Shown: positions 1 through 5,127 of the stretch, piece after piece
How positions within the stretch are numbered: the first letter of the stretch is position 1
How the letters are laid out: each line of letters starts with the position of its first letter
NCBI GenBank assembly: GCA_012514835.1
Contig: JAAYZM010000465.1
Location: forward strand, 1 to 5,313
Direction of reading: 5' to 3'
Length of the DNA: 5,313 bases
Origin: Actinomycetales bacterium
GTDB lineage: Bacteria > Actinomycetota > Actinomycetes > Actinomycetales > Cellulomonadaceae
The notes under the pieces: generated by a model
The model's database searches: none
Seen by the model: only the letters and a program-made list of their open reading frames with translations
Told to the model about the DNA's origin: nothing
Translations under genes and position numbers: made by a program

Positions 1-156
1 GAAGACGGAGCCCGACGTCGACCCGCCGTCGCCCGCGGCGGGGGACGAAGACGCGACGGGATCGTCACCGTCCGTAAGCACGATCCAGACCAGCATGCCG
101 AGCAGCCCGGCGGCTACGACCACCGCGGCCGCGATCCACCGAGAATGCCCGCTCAT
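1..156 (-). CDS. N-terminus of a membrane-anchored or secreted protein (partial)
   Basis: An open frame of 52 codons runs from an ATG at 156-154 off the left edge of the window. The protein starts MSGHSRW and is followed by one hydrophobic segment (about residues 8-27, rich in Ala, Val, Leu and Ile). After it comes a Ser/Gly/Asp/Pro-rich stretch (about 28-50) that looks like an extracytoplasmic linker. There is no cysteine that would make a lipobox, so it is either a single-pass N-in anchor or an uncleaved or type I signal sequence. A GGAG at 161-164 (minus strand) lies 4 bases before the ATG, rather close, with a further purine-rich GAGGGG upstream. The functional domain lies outside the window and cannot be named. 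The gene begins only about 15 bases from the edge of an IS30 remnant, so its promoter probably lies within that remnant. Confidence 0.7.
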   Translation of the reverse strand, partial: MSGHSRWIAAAVVVAAGLLGMLVWIVLTDGDDPVASSSPAAGDGGSTSGSVF

Positions 157-170
157 CCCGCTCCGCCCCT

Positions 171-317
171 CGGTTCACCAAAGGCACCGACCTGTCCGTC
201 TGGACCCCCGCCGAGATACGCCGCGTCCAAGACACCCTCAACGTCCGCCCCCGACCCACCCTCAACCTACGCACCCCCGCCCAAGCCCTCACCGCGTACC
301 TGGCACCCACGGCATGA
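171..317 (+). pseudogene. IS30-family transposase, C-terminal remnant
   Basis: In the frame whose codons start at 171, the translation reads RFTKGTDLS, then VWTPAEIRRVQDTLNVRPRP and TLNLRTPAQALTAYL, ending in a TGA at 315-317. This matches the well-known end of IS30-family DDE transposases: the F-x-KGTDLS block, then a helix, then 'LN-x-RPR-x-TL-x-x-x-TPA-x-x-L'. Only about 48 of the usual 300-400 or more codons survive. Upstream of 171 the frame has no resemblance to the family and overlaps the opposite-strand gene at 1-156, so the 5' part has been deleted or replaced. Codon choice (ATA, CTA, several CAA) is less GC-biased than in the neighbouring genes, consistent with horizontal origin. 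It cannot make an active transposase. The family call rests on remembered motifs, not a database search. Confidence 0.8.
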
Positions 318-350
318 ACAGCACCATTGCAACCACCACTTGACGTCACC
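318..350. repeat. Probable right terminal region of the decayed IS30-type element
   Basis: IS30-family elements end in a terminal inverted repeat shortly after the transposase stop codon. Here the stop at 315-317 is followed by TTGCAACCACCACTTGACG (327-345), which has the look of such an end, and by the 8-bp palindrome TGACGTCA at 341-348. The partner left end is not in the window, so neither the inverted repeat nor the exact boundary can be confirmed. The SDR stop codon lies at 360-362, so the element's edge sits about 10 bases beyond the end of that gene. Confidence 0.4.
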
Positions 351-359
351 GTGCCGATC

Positions 360-1274
360 TCAGTCCAGACTGCCTATCTCAGCGGAGGAAGCGCCGTCGG
401 ACCCCTCAGACCCCCGTGGGGTGCGGCCCGTGAACTGGTCCATCGACGAGTAGACGCCGAACACGCGGCCAGCCACGGCGTCCCACCAGCGCACGGGCAG
501 CGTCCCGCGCAGGGCCATCGAGAGCTTCACCGTCCACGGGCGCAGCACGAACGGCTGACCGCGGAGCATGCCGCGCCAGGCGTCCGCGGCGGCCCGCTCG
601 GGCGTCATGATCGGGGTCAGCAGCGGGCCGCGCGCCCCCGCGAACATGCCCGTGGACACGTAGCTGGGGCAGAACGTGGTCACCGCGACGTGCGCGTGAC
701 CCAGCCGTGCCAGCTCGAGGCGTATCGAGTCGCTCCAGCCGATCAGCGCCCACTTGGACGCCGCGTACACGCTCATGTTCGGGTTGGCGAGCGTGCCCGC
801 CGCCGAGGCGACGTTGAGGATTCGCTTGGGGCGGGACAGGTCCGCCATCATCGCGGGCAGCAGCGTGCGCGTGAGCCACATGGGCGCGAGCGTGTTGACC
901 CGCAGGGTTCCCTCGATGTCCCGCACCGGGTCGTGCTCCCAGAACGGCGCGCCGCGCACGATCCCCGCGTTGTTGACCAGCACGTCCACCTGGCCAAACC
1001 GCTCGACCACCGCGCGCGCCCCGGCCTCGATCGCCTCGCGGTCCATCAGGTCCGCTCCGTAGACCTCGACCTCGACCCCCGGGCTGGCCAGCGTCGCGGC
1101 CACCCGCTGCGCCGCGTCCGTGTCCACGTCCCACAGCGCGACCGCCCGCGCGCCGCCCTCGACGGCCCGCCGCGCGTAGATCGCACCCATCCCGCGCCCG
1201 GCCCCCGTCACGAGCACCACGGCGCCCGCGAGCACGGGGTGCAGGCCCGCCGCTCCCGCCGTCTTCTCAGCCAT
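360..1274 (-). CDS. Short-chain dehydrogenase/reductase (classical SDR), NAD(P)-dependent
   Basis: The 304-residue protein is a cytoplasmic Rossmann-fold oxidoreductase that would interconvert an alcohol and a carbonyl; the substrate is unknown. Visible motifs are the dinucleotide-binding TGAGRGMG (23-30), NNAG (101-104), the structural Asn127 and the catalytic set Ser157, Tyr170 and Lys174 (S-x12-Y-x3-K). An acidic residue at the end of strand beta 2 (LWDVD, Asp49/Asp51) favours NAD over NADP; the LWD pattern recalls SDRs acting on retinoids, steroids or other lipophilic substrates, a weak analogy. At 304 residues it is longer than the usual ~250. The extra length is a C-terminal region with PWTVKLSMAL and RWWD, then a disordered Ser/Gly/Asp tail (about 284-304). 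The ATG at 1274 leaves a normal 22-residue lead-in to the Rossmann strand. No clear Shine-Dalgarno precedes it. It is divergent from the ABC-F gene and appears monocistronic. Confidence 0.9.
   Translation of the reverse strand: MAEKTAGAAGLHPVLAGAVVLVTGAGRGMGAIYARRAVEGGARAVALWDVDTDAAQRVAATLASPGVEVEVYGADLMDREAIEAGARAVVERFGQVDVLVNNAGIVRGAPFWEHDPVRDIEGTLRVNTLAPMWLTRTLLPAMMADLSRPKRILNVASAAGTLANPNMSVYAASKWALIGWSDSIRLELARLGHAHVAVTTFCPSYVSTGMFAGARGPLLTPIMTPERAAADAWRGMLRGQPFVLRPWTVKLSMALRGTLPVRWWDAVAGRVFGVYSSMDQFTGRTPRGSEGSDGASSAEIGSLD
392..402 (-). repeat. Copy A of interspersed motif GTCCGACGGCG
   Basis: Exact 11-bp copy read on the minus strand, inside the SDR gene where it encodes the GSDGA portion of the disordered C-terminal tail. 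Four other exact copies lie at 2887-2897, 2926-2936, 4007-4017 (plus) and 4158-4168 (minus). Confidence 0.5.
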
Positions 1275-1280
1275 ACCCGC

Positions 1281-1286
1281 ACGCTA
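1281..1286 (-). promoter_or_regulatory. Possible -10 element for a leaderless SDR transcript
   Basis: The minus strand reads TAGCGT (TANNNT pattern) followed by 6 bases and then the SDR ATG. This spacing would put the transcription start at or next to the start codon. That fits the lack of a Shine-Dalgarno sequence before this gene and the frequency of leaderless genes in actinobacteria. No convincing -35 box is visible, so support is weak. Confidence 0.3.
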
Positions 1287-1353
1287 CCCGCGCCCCCGCG
1301 CCCCACCCAGGGACTCGACCGGGCCGACGGCGGGGGGCGGGCCGCCCGGTCAG

Positions 1354-1359
1354 TAGGCT
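1354..1359 (+). promoter_or_regulatory. Possible -10 element for the ABC-F gene, nearly leaderless
   Basis: TAGGCT (TANNNT) ends 10 bases before the ABC-F ATG at 1370. Initiation 6-8 bases downstream would give a leader of only a few bases. The intervening GGGCCCCCTC contains no purine-rich Shine-Dalgarno, in line with leaderless translation. A GC-rich inverted repeat, ACCGGGC (1318-1324) with GCCCGGT (1344-1350), lies just upstream. No -35 match is evident. Confidence 0.4.
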
Positions 1360-1369
1360 GGGCCCCCTC

Positions 1370-3265
1370 ATGGCACATCTCCTCGGGGCCGAAGCCCTGC
1401 GTCTCGAGTTCCCCACCACGATCGTGTTCGACGGCGTCTCGCTGGGCGTCGACGAGGGCGACCGGATCGGCATCGTGGGCCGCAACGGCGACGGCAAATC
1501 GTCGCTCATGCGCATGCTCGCAGGGCTCCAGGAGCCGGACAGCGGGCGCGTGACGGTGCGCGGCGGCGTGACGATCGGCGTGCTGGACCAGGAGGACACC
1601 CTCGACCCGTCACACACGGTGGGCCACGCGGTGGTGGGCGACACCCCGGAGCACGAGTGGGCGGGCGACCCGAAGGTCCGCGACGTGCTGGGCGGGCTGC
1701 TCAAGGACTTGCCGTGGGACGCCGTCGTCGGCGAGCTGTCCGGTGGCCAGCGGCGCCGCGTCGCCCTCGCAAGACTCCTCGCGGGCGACCACGACGTCCT
1801 CGCGCTCGACGAGCCCACCAACCACCTGGACGTCGAGGCCATCACGTGGCTCGCCGCCCACCTCCGCAACAGATGGTCCCGCAACGCGGGCGCCCTCCTG
1901 CTCGTCACGCACGACCGCTGGCTCCTCGACGAGGTCTGCACGGCCACGTGGGAGGTCCACGACCGCATCGTCGAGCCGTTCGAGGGCGGGTACGCGGCGT
2001 ACATCCTGCAGCGGGTGGAGCGGGACCGGCAGTCGGCGGTGATCGAGCAGCGGCGCAAGAACCTGGCTCGCAAGGAGCTCGCGTGGTTGCGCCGCGGCGC
2101 GCCGGCCCGCACGTCCAAGCCGAAGTTCCGCATCGACGCGGCGAACGCGCTCATCGCGGACGTCCCGGAGATCCGCAACCCCACGGAGCTGCGCTCGCTC
2201 GCGACGTCCCGCCTCGGCAAGGACGTGGTGGACCTGCACGACGCGGGCGTCTCCTACGGCGACAACGAGGTGCTGCGCGGCGTCGAGTGGCGCATTGCGC
2301 CGGGCGAGCGCACGGGCATCCTGGGCGTGAACGGCGCGGGCAAGTCGACGCTGCTGGGCCTCGTGGACGGGTCCGTGGCGCCCACCGCGGGAAGGGTCAA
2401 GCGCGGCAAGACCGTCCAGGTCGCCACCCTCACCCAGCGCCTCGACGAGCTCGAGGAGCATCTCGACAGCCCGGTCCGCGTGGTGATCGAGGGCCTGCGC
2501 ACCACGTACACGTTCGGCTCGGGGTCCAAGGCCCAAGAGCTCTCGCCGGGCCAGCTGCTCGAGCGACTCGGCTTCTCCGCTGCCCAGCTCTCGACCCCCG
2601 TCAAGGACCTCTCGGGCGGCCAGAAGCGCCGACTCCAGCTGCTCCTCATCCTGCTGGACCAGCCCAACGTGCTCATCCTCGACGAGCCCACCAACGACCT
2701 CGACACCGACATGCTCGCGGCCCTCGAGGACCTCCTCGACTCATGGCCCGGCACGCTCCTCGTGGTCTCGCACGACCGCTACTTCCTCGAGCGCGTCACC
2801 GATCAGCAGTTCGCCGTCATGGGCGGCGGCCTGCGCCACCTCCCCGGCGGCGTGGACGAGTACCTGCGCCTGCGGCGCGAGCAGAGGTCCGACGGCGGGA
2901 CGCGGGCAGCGCGCACCTCGAGCGGGTCCGACGGCGGGAAGCGGGCAGCAGGCACGTCCGGAACGGGGGCCGACGGCGGCCAGCCCGCGACCGGACCCGC
3001 GTCGGCCGGCGGACCCACCCCGGGGGCGCCGTCGTCGGCCCTGAGCGGTGCCGAGCGCCGGGCGGCCCAGAAGGAGCTCGCGGCCGCCGAGCGGCGCATG
3101 GAGAAGGTGCAGACGCTGATCGACGCGCTGCACGAGCGCCTCGCGGCCCACGACCAGTCCGACTACACGGGCCTCGGCACGCTCACCGAGGAGCTGCGCA
3201 CCCTGGAGACCGAGCTGGCCTCCCTCGAGGAGCGCTGGCTCGAGCTAGGCGAGCTCCTCGCCTGA
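1370..3265 (+). CDS. ABC-F family ATPase, Uup-like, with C-terminal coiled coil
   Basis: This 631-residue soluble protein has two ABC ATPase domains and no membrane segments, the ABC-F layout; such proteins act on ribosomes or translation rather than in transport. Domain 1: Walker A GRNGDGKSS (37-45), signature LSGGQ (123-127), Walker B VLALDE with catalytic Glu148, H-loop His181. An interdomain linker (about 205-280) rich in Arg, Lys and Glu corresponds to the P-site tRNA interaction region of the family. Domain 2: Walker A GVNGAGKST (319-327), signature LSGGQ (414-418), Walker B VLILDE with Glu439, H-loop His468. All catalytic residues are intact. After domain 2 comes a PGGVDEYL segment, a disordered repeat-bearing linker (about 505-560), and a coiled coil (about 565-631). 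Length and C-terminal coiled coil resemble Uup (about 635 residues). Uup-type housekeeping function is likelier than antibiotic-resistance ABC-F, but the subfamily is inferred. Confidence 0.93.
   Translation: MAHLLGAEALRLEFPTTIVFDGVSLGVDEGDRIGIVGRNGDGKSSLMRMLAGLQEPDSGRVTVRGGVTIGVLDQEDTLDPSHTVGHAVVGDTPEHEWAGDPKVRDVLGGLLKDLPWDAVVGELSGGQRRRVALARLLAGDHDVLALDEPTNHLDVEAITWLAAHLRNRWSRNAGALLLVTHDRWLLDEVCTATWEVHDRIVEPFEGGYAAYILQRVERDRQSAVIEQRRKNLARKELAWLRRGAPARTSKPKFRIDAANALIADVPEIRNPTELRSLATSRLGKDVVDLHDAGVSYGDNEVLRGVEWRIAPGERTGILGVNGAGKSTLLGLVDGSVAPTAGRVKRGKTVQVATLTQRLDELEEHLDSPVRVVIEGLRTTYTFGSGSKAQELSPGQLLERLGFSAAQLSTPVKDLSGGQKRRLQLLLILLDQPNVLILDEPTNDLDTDMLAALEDLLDSWPGTLLVVSHDRYFLERVTDQQFAVMGGGLRHLPGGVDEYLRLRREQRSDGGTRAARTSSGSDGGKRAAGTSGTGADGGQPATGPASAGGPTPGAPSSALSGAERRAAQKELAAAERRMEKVQTLIDALHERLAAHDQSDYTGLGTLTEELRTLETELASLEERWLELGELLA
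2887..2997 (+). repeat. Imperfect tandem repeat encoding SDGG-type linker units
   Basis: Three units start at 2887, 2926 and 2968 (spacings 39 and 42 bp, so the frame is kept). The first 24 bases of units 1 and 2 differ at a single position; unit 3 is diverged after GCCGACGGCG. They encode residues 507-519 (SDGGTRAARTSSG), 520-533 (SDGGKRAAGTSGTG) and from 534 (ADGGQPATGPAS), in the flexible linker between the second ATPase domain and the C-terminal coiled coil of the ABC-F protein. Units 1 and 2 each carry an exact GTCCGACGGCG motif (copies B and C of the interspersed repeat). Confidence 0.75.
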
Positions 3266-3338
3266 CCCTCAGAACCGCCCCGCTCCTGCTCCCGCCACCG
3301 CTCCCGCCCGCACCCCCTCCAGCACACCGACCCCACTC

Positions 3339-3412
3339 CGCTGACTTCGGCAGTGGCAGCCCACTTCGGCAGGTTTACGTGCCGAAGTCAGGTGCAACTG
3401 CCGAAGTCAGCG
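3339..3412. repeat. Nested intergenic palindrome (ACTTCGGCA repeat), possible bidirectional terminator
   Basis: The outer arms at 3339-3354 and 3397-3412 are a perfect 16-bp inverted repeat (right arm ACTGCCGAAGTCAGCG). Inside them a second inverted repeat, ACTTCGGCA (3363-3371) with TGCCGAAGT (3380-3388), flanks the 8-base loop GGTTTACG. The 9-bp word thus occurs four times: two direct, two inverted. The element lies between the convergent ABC-F gene (stop at 3263-3265) and the tetR gene, whose TGA (3409-3407) is inside the right arm. Transcribed from either side it could form a long stem, so a shared terminator is plausible, although no U-run follows. The symmetric design also suits a dispersed REP-like repeat; genome copy number is unknown from this window. 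Confidence 0.85.
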
Positions 3413-4051
3413 CGGGGGGGAGGTGGGGTCAGGCGCGGGGGGACGGGGGGTCGGCAGCTCGTGGCGCAGGCCGGTCACGAGGAGGGTGACCGTGCGGCGG
3501 ACGTCGTAGTCCGGGTCGTCCGGGGCCCACGCGACGAGGTCGCCCACGGCGCGCAGCAGCTCGTACGGGCGCACGTCCGCCACGAGCTCGCCCGACGCCC
3601 GTGCCGCGGCGAACAGCTCCGCGAGCGCGGGTACCAGGCGGTCCAGGAACAGCTGGTGCAGCGCGGAGAACCCGGCGTCGTCGCCCTGCCACACGGCCCC
3701 GAGCCCGTGCTTGGTGCCCAGGAAGTCCACGAACTGGTGCACCCACGCGAGCAGCGCCGCGAACGGAGACTCGGCCTGCTCCAGGAGCGCTAGCGCCGCC
3801 TCGGCGCACTCCTCGACCTGGTGCCGGTACAGCGCCACCACGAGGTCCGCGCGCGTCGGGAAGTGCCGGTACAGCGTGCCCATCCCGACGCCCGCCTCGG
3901 CGGCCACCTCGCGCACGGGGGCGTTCACGCCGGAGCGCGCAAAGACGCGCCCGGCGGCTGCGAGGATCGCGGCCTGGTTGCGTCGGGCGTCACTGCGCTT
4001 CGGTGTGTCCGACGGCGGGACGCCTGCGGAATCCGTCAGCGGGTCGGTCAT
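3407..4051 (-). CDS. TetR/AcrR-family transcriptional regulator
   Basis: The 214-residue protein is a one-component repressor-type DNA-binding protein. The N-terminal HTH domain spans about 22-70: RRNQAAILAAAGRVFARSG, then the helix-turn-helix VREVAAEAGVGMGTLYRHFP (46-65), the TetR-family hallmark. The helical remainder (about 75-195) would be the ligand-binding and dimerisation domain and recalls SbtR-like TetR C-terminal domains; the tail (about 197-214) is Pro-rich and disordered. The ATG at 4051 is preferred because an in-frame ATG at 4120 would add 23 unrelated residues and lie in an operator-like site. An AGGGG abuts the ATG with hardly any spacing, so ribosome binding may be weak or leaderless. 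The stop codon is inside the palindrome at 3339-3412. The divergent alpha/beta hydrolase is the likely target, with autoregulation, judged from the repeated sites between them. The ligand is unknown. Confidence 0.92.
   Translation of the reverse strand: MTDPLTDSAGVPPSDTPKRSDARRNQAAILAAAGRVFARSGVNAPVREVAAEAGVGMGTLYRHFPTRADLVVALYRHQVEECAEAALALLEQAESPFAALLAWVHQFVDFLGTKHGLGAVWQGDDAGFSALHQLFLDRLVPALAELFAAARASGELVADVRPYELLRAVGDLVAWAPDDPDYDVRRTVTLLVTGLRHELPTPRPPAPDPTSPPR
4007..4023 (+). repeat. Copy D of interspersed motif, extended to 17 bp
   Basis: GTCCGACGGCGGGACGC is identical over 17 bases to copy B at 2887-2903 in the ABC-F linker. Here it lies antisense within the disordered N-terminal leader of the TetR gene (around the VPPSD residues), before the HTH domain. 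Confidence 0.55.
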
Positions 4052-4082
4052 GCCCCTAGCGTCGCACGATCCGCCCCGAGAC

Positions 4083-4151
4083 GGAGCGCTGTTCCGATAC
4101 CGCTTGCCAAATCGGAACACTGCTCCATATCCTCAATAGGAACAACGCTCC
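4083..4151. promoter_or_regulatory. Three-copy operator array for the divergent TetR/hydrolase genes
   Basis: A 13-bp motif with consensus GGAACANYGCTCC occurs three times: 4083-4095 on the minus strand (GGAACAGCGCTCC), 4114-4126 (GGAACACTGCTCC) and 4139-4151 (GGAACAACGCTCC). Each is preceded by AT plus one base, extending the shared core to 16 positions, and each is roughly symmetric (GGA...TCC), as expected for a dimeric TetR protein. The first two also face each other as a long inverted repeat (4083-4098 with 4111-4126, 14 of 16 matching). Centres are 31 and 25 bp apart. The middle copy fills the spacer of the predicted hydrolase promoter and the third overlaps its probable start point, while the first lies 32-44 bases upstream of the tetR ATG. 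Repression of both genes by the adjacent TetR protein is the natural reading; it is inferred, not shown. Confidence 0.8.
4104..4133 (+). promoter_or_regulatory. Predicted sigma70-type promoter of the alpha/beta hydrolase gene
   Basis: TTGCCA at 4104-4109 (5 of 6 to TTGACA) and TATCCT at 4128-4133 (4 of 6 to TATAAT, keeping TA...T) are separated by 18 bases. The spacer contains the whole second operator copy. Transcription would start near 4140, leaving a leader of about 50 bases before the ATG at 4191. Confidence 0.6.
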
Positions 4152-4157
4152 GCTTCT

Positions 4158-4168
4158 CGCCGTCGGAC
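4158..4168 (-). repeat. Copy E of interspersed motif GTCCGACGGCG
   Basis: Read on the minus strand it continues as GTCCGACGGCGAGAAGCGG, differing from copy C (2926 onward) at one position in 19. It lies in the hydrolase 5' leader, between the third operator copy and the Shine-Dalgarno. Confidence 0.5.
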
Positions 4169-4190
4169 ACCCTCTCGGAAGGCAACCCCC

Positions 4191-5018
4191 ATGACGACCG
4201 CCACCTCCCTCGCTCAGCACCTCACGCTGCTCGCCCCCGCCGCGCGCGGCATCGACCTCGACGTGCGGGTCAGTGCACCCGCGACGGGCGAGGGGCTCCC
4301 CGTGATCCTCGTCGCGCACGGGTTCGCCGAGGACCGGGACGCGTACGGGCCGCTCGTGGACCACTGGGTGGCCCAGGGGTTCGCCGTCGTGCAGCCCACG
4401 TTCCTGGACTCCGCGGCGCTCGGCCTCACGCCCCAGGACCCGCGCTACCCCACCATCTGGCGCACGCGCGTGGACGACCTCGTGCTCACCCTCGATCGCC
4501 TCGACGAGGTGCTCGGCGCCATCCCGGGACTCGCGGCGCGCACCGACACGAGCCGGATCGCGGCGGCGGGCCACTCGTGGGGCGCGCAGTCCGTGAGCAT
4601 GCTGCTCGGTGCGCGCGTGCTGGGCCCGGACGGCCGGCCGGGCGAGGACCGCACGGACGCGCGCGTCACGGCCGGTGTGCTGCTCGCGATCACCGGGACG
4701 GGCGAGAGCCTCACCGACTTTGCGCGCGAGCACTTCGCGTTCATGGACCCGGACTTCTCGGGGCTGCGCACGCCGAGCCTCGTCGTGGCCGGGGACGCCG
4801 ACCAGTCGCAGCTCAGCACCCGCGGTCCGGACTGGTTCACGGACGCGCACCGGCTCGCGCCCGGCGCCCAGGAGCTCGTCGTCGTGCCCGGCGGCGATCA
4901 CTTCCTTGGCGGCATCCACGCGTATGACACCCCGGAGACCGCCGCCGCGAGCCCCGAGCACGTCCAACTGGTCCGCGAGTCCACCACCACGTTCCTCCGC
5001 CGGACCCTCGACCACTGA
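4191..5018 (+). CDS. Alpha/beta hydrolase, chlorophyllase/dienelactone hydrolase-like esterase
   Basis: The 275-residue cytoplasmic protein (no signal peptide) has the alpha/beta hydrolase fold and probably cleaves an ester or similar bond; the substrate is unknown. The oxyanion-loop motif is AHGF (42-45). The nucleophile elbow is GHSWG (127-131) with Ser129. The acid is in AGDAD (Asp202, less likely Asp204) after a beta strand, and the base is His237 in GGDHFLG. The triad is therefore complete and correctly ordered. A long segment between strand 4 and the elbow (about 70-115) and the overall pattern recall chlorophyllase-like or polyester-hydrolase-like families, but Trp130 in the elbow is not a diagnostic feature. 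The ATG at 4191 follows a good Shine-Dalgarno (GGAAGG at 4177-4182, 8 bases away). Expression is probably controlled by the divergent TetR gene through the operator array at 4083-4151. Confidence 0.9.
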   Translation: MTTATSLAQHLTLLAPAARGIDLDVRVSAPATGEGLPVILVAHGFAEDRDAYGPLVDHWVAQGFAVVQPTFLDSAALGLTPQDPRYPTIWRTRVDDLVLTLDRLDEVLGAIPGLAARTDTSRIAAAGHSWGAQSVSMLLGARVLGPDGRPGEDRTDARVTAGVLLAITGTGESLTDFAREHFAFMDPDFSGLRTPSLVVAGDADQSQLSTRGPDWFTDAHRLAPGAQELVVVPGGDHFLGGIHAYDTPETAAASPEHVQLVRESTTTFLRRTLDH

Positions 5019-5074
5019 CCCGCGGCCGGTCGAGTGCGCGGGGCAGGCGAGCCGGATGGGGGGTGTGGGAGCGG

Positions 5075-5088
5075 TGCCAGACCTGGCA
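5075..5088. promoter_or_regulatory. Perfect palindrome upstream of the GH94 gene, candidate operator
   Basis: TGCCAGACCTGGCA has 6-bp perfect arms around a 2-base centre and lies 39 bases before the GH94 start codon. It overlaps a possible -10 hexamer, CATGAT (5087-5092); no good -35 box is seen. A 14-bp palindrome over the promoter of a sugar phosphorylase gene would suit a LacI- or GntR-type sugar regulator. Its sequence differs from the CebR cellobiose box (TGGGAGCGCTCCCA) despite the same length. A single copy with short arms could still be chance. Confidence 0.45.
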
Positions 5089-5127
5089 TGATCGACCCCG
5101 TCACCCTGCCTGCGAGAGGACGCAAGG

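Noticed and set aside
1318..1350. Inverted repeat ACCGGGC / GCCCGGT upstream of the ABC-F gene as an operator or terminator
   Set aside because: Seven-base G/C-only arms with a 19-base loop are expected by chance at this GC content; there is no second copy or U-run.
327..1553. Long plus-strand open frame (408 codons) opposite the SDR gene
   Set aside because: It is antisense to a gene with complete SDR motifs, is dominated by Arg, His, Pro and Gly as high-GC shadow frames are, and shows no recognisable domain.
1370..3265. Antibiotic-resistance ABC-F protein
   Set aside because: The C-terminal coiled coil and overall layout are Uup-like, and there is no resistance-gene context or leader-peptide attenuator upstream.
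3339..3412. CRISPR-like array (four ACTTCGGCA words)
   Set aside because: The words are only 9 bp, two are inverted relative to the others, and intervals are unequal; this is a nested palindrome, not direct repeats with spacers.
1657..3489. 610-codon plus-strand open frame inside the ABC-F gene
   Set aside because: It is the +2 shadow of the ABC-F frame, extremely Arg/Pro/Gly-rich and without motifs; the ABC-F frame has every catalytic motif in order.
4052..4120. Upstream in-frame ATG at 4120 as the TetR start
   Set aside because: It would place the start codon inside operator copy 2 and add 23 residues without family resemblance; the ATG at 4051 gives a normal TetR N-terminus.
3821..5015. 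Long open frames on both strands across the operator region and hydrolase gene (plus 3821-4927, minus 4056-5015)
   Set aside because: They cross the divergent promoter region and have low-complexity composition; the hydrolase frame has a complete catalytic triad and a good ribosome binding site.
5075..5088. CebR box (cellobiose-responsive LacI-family operator)
   Set aside because: Length and symmetry match, but the bases do not (TGCCAGACCTGGCA versus TGGGAGCGCTCCCA), so it was kept only as an unnamed candidate operator.
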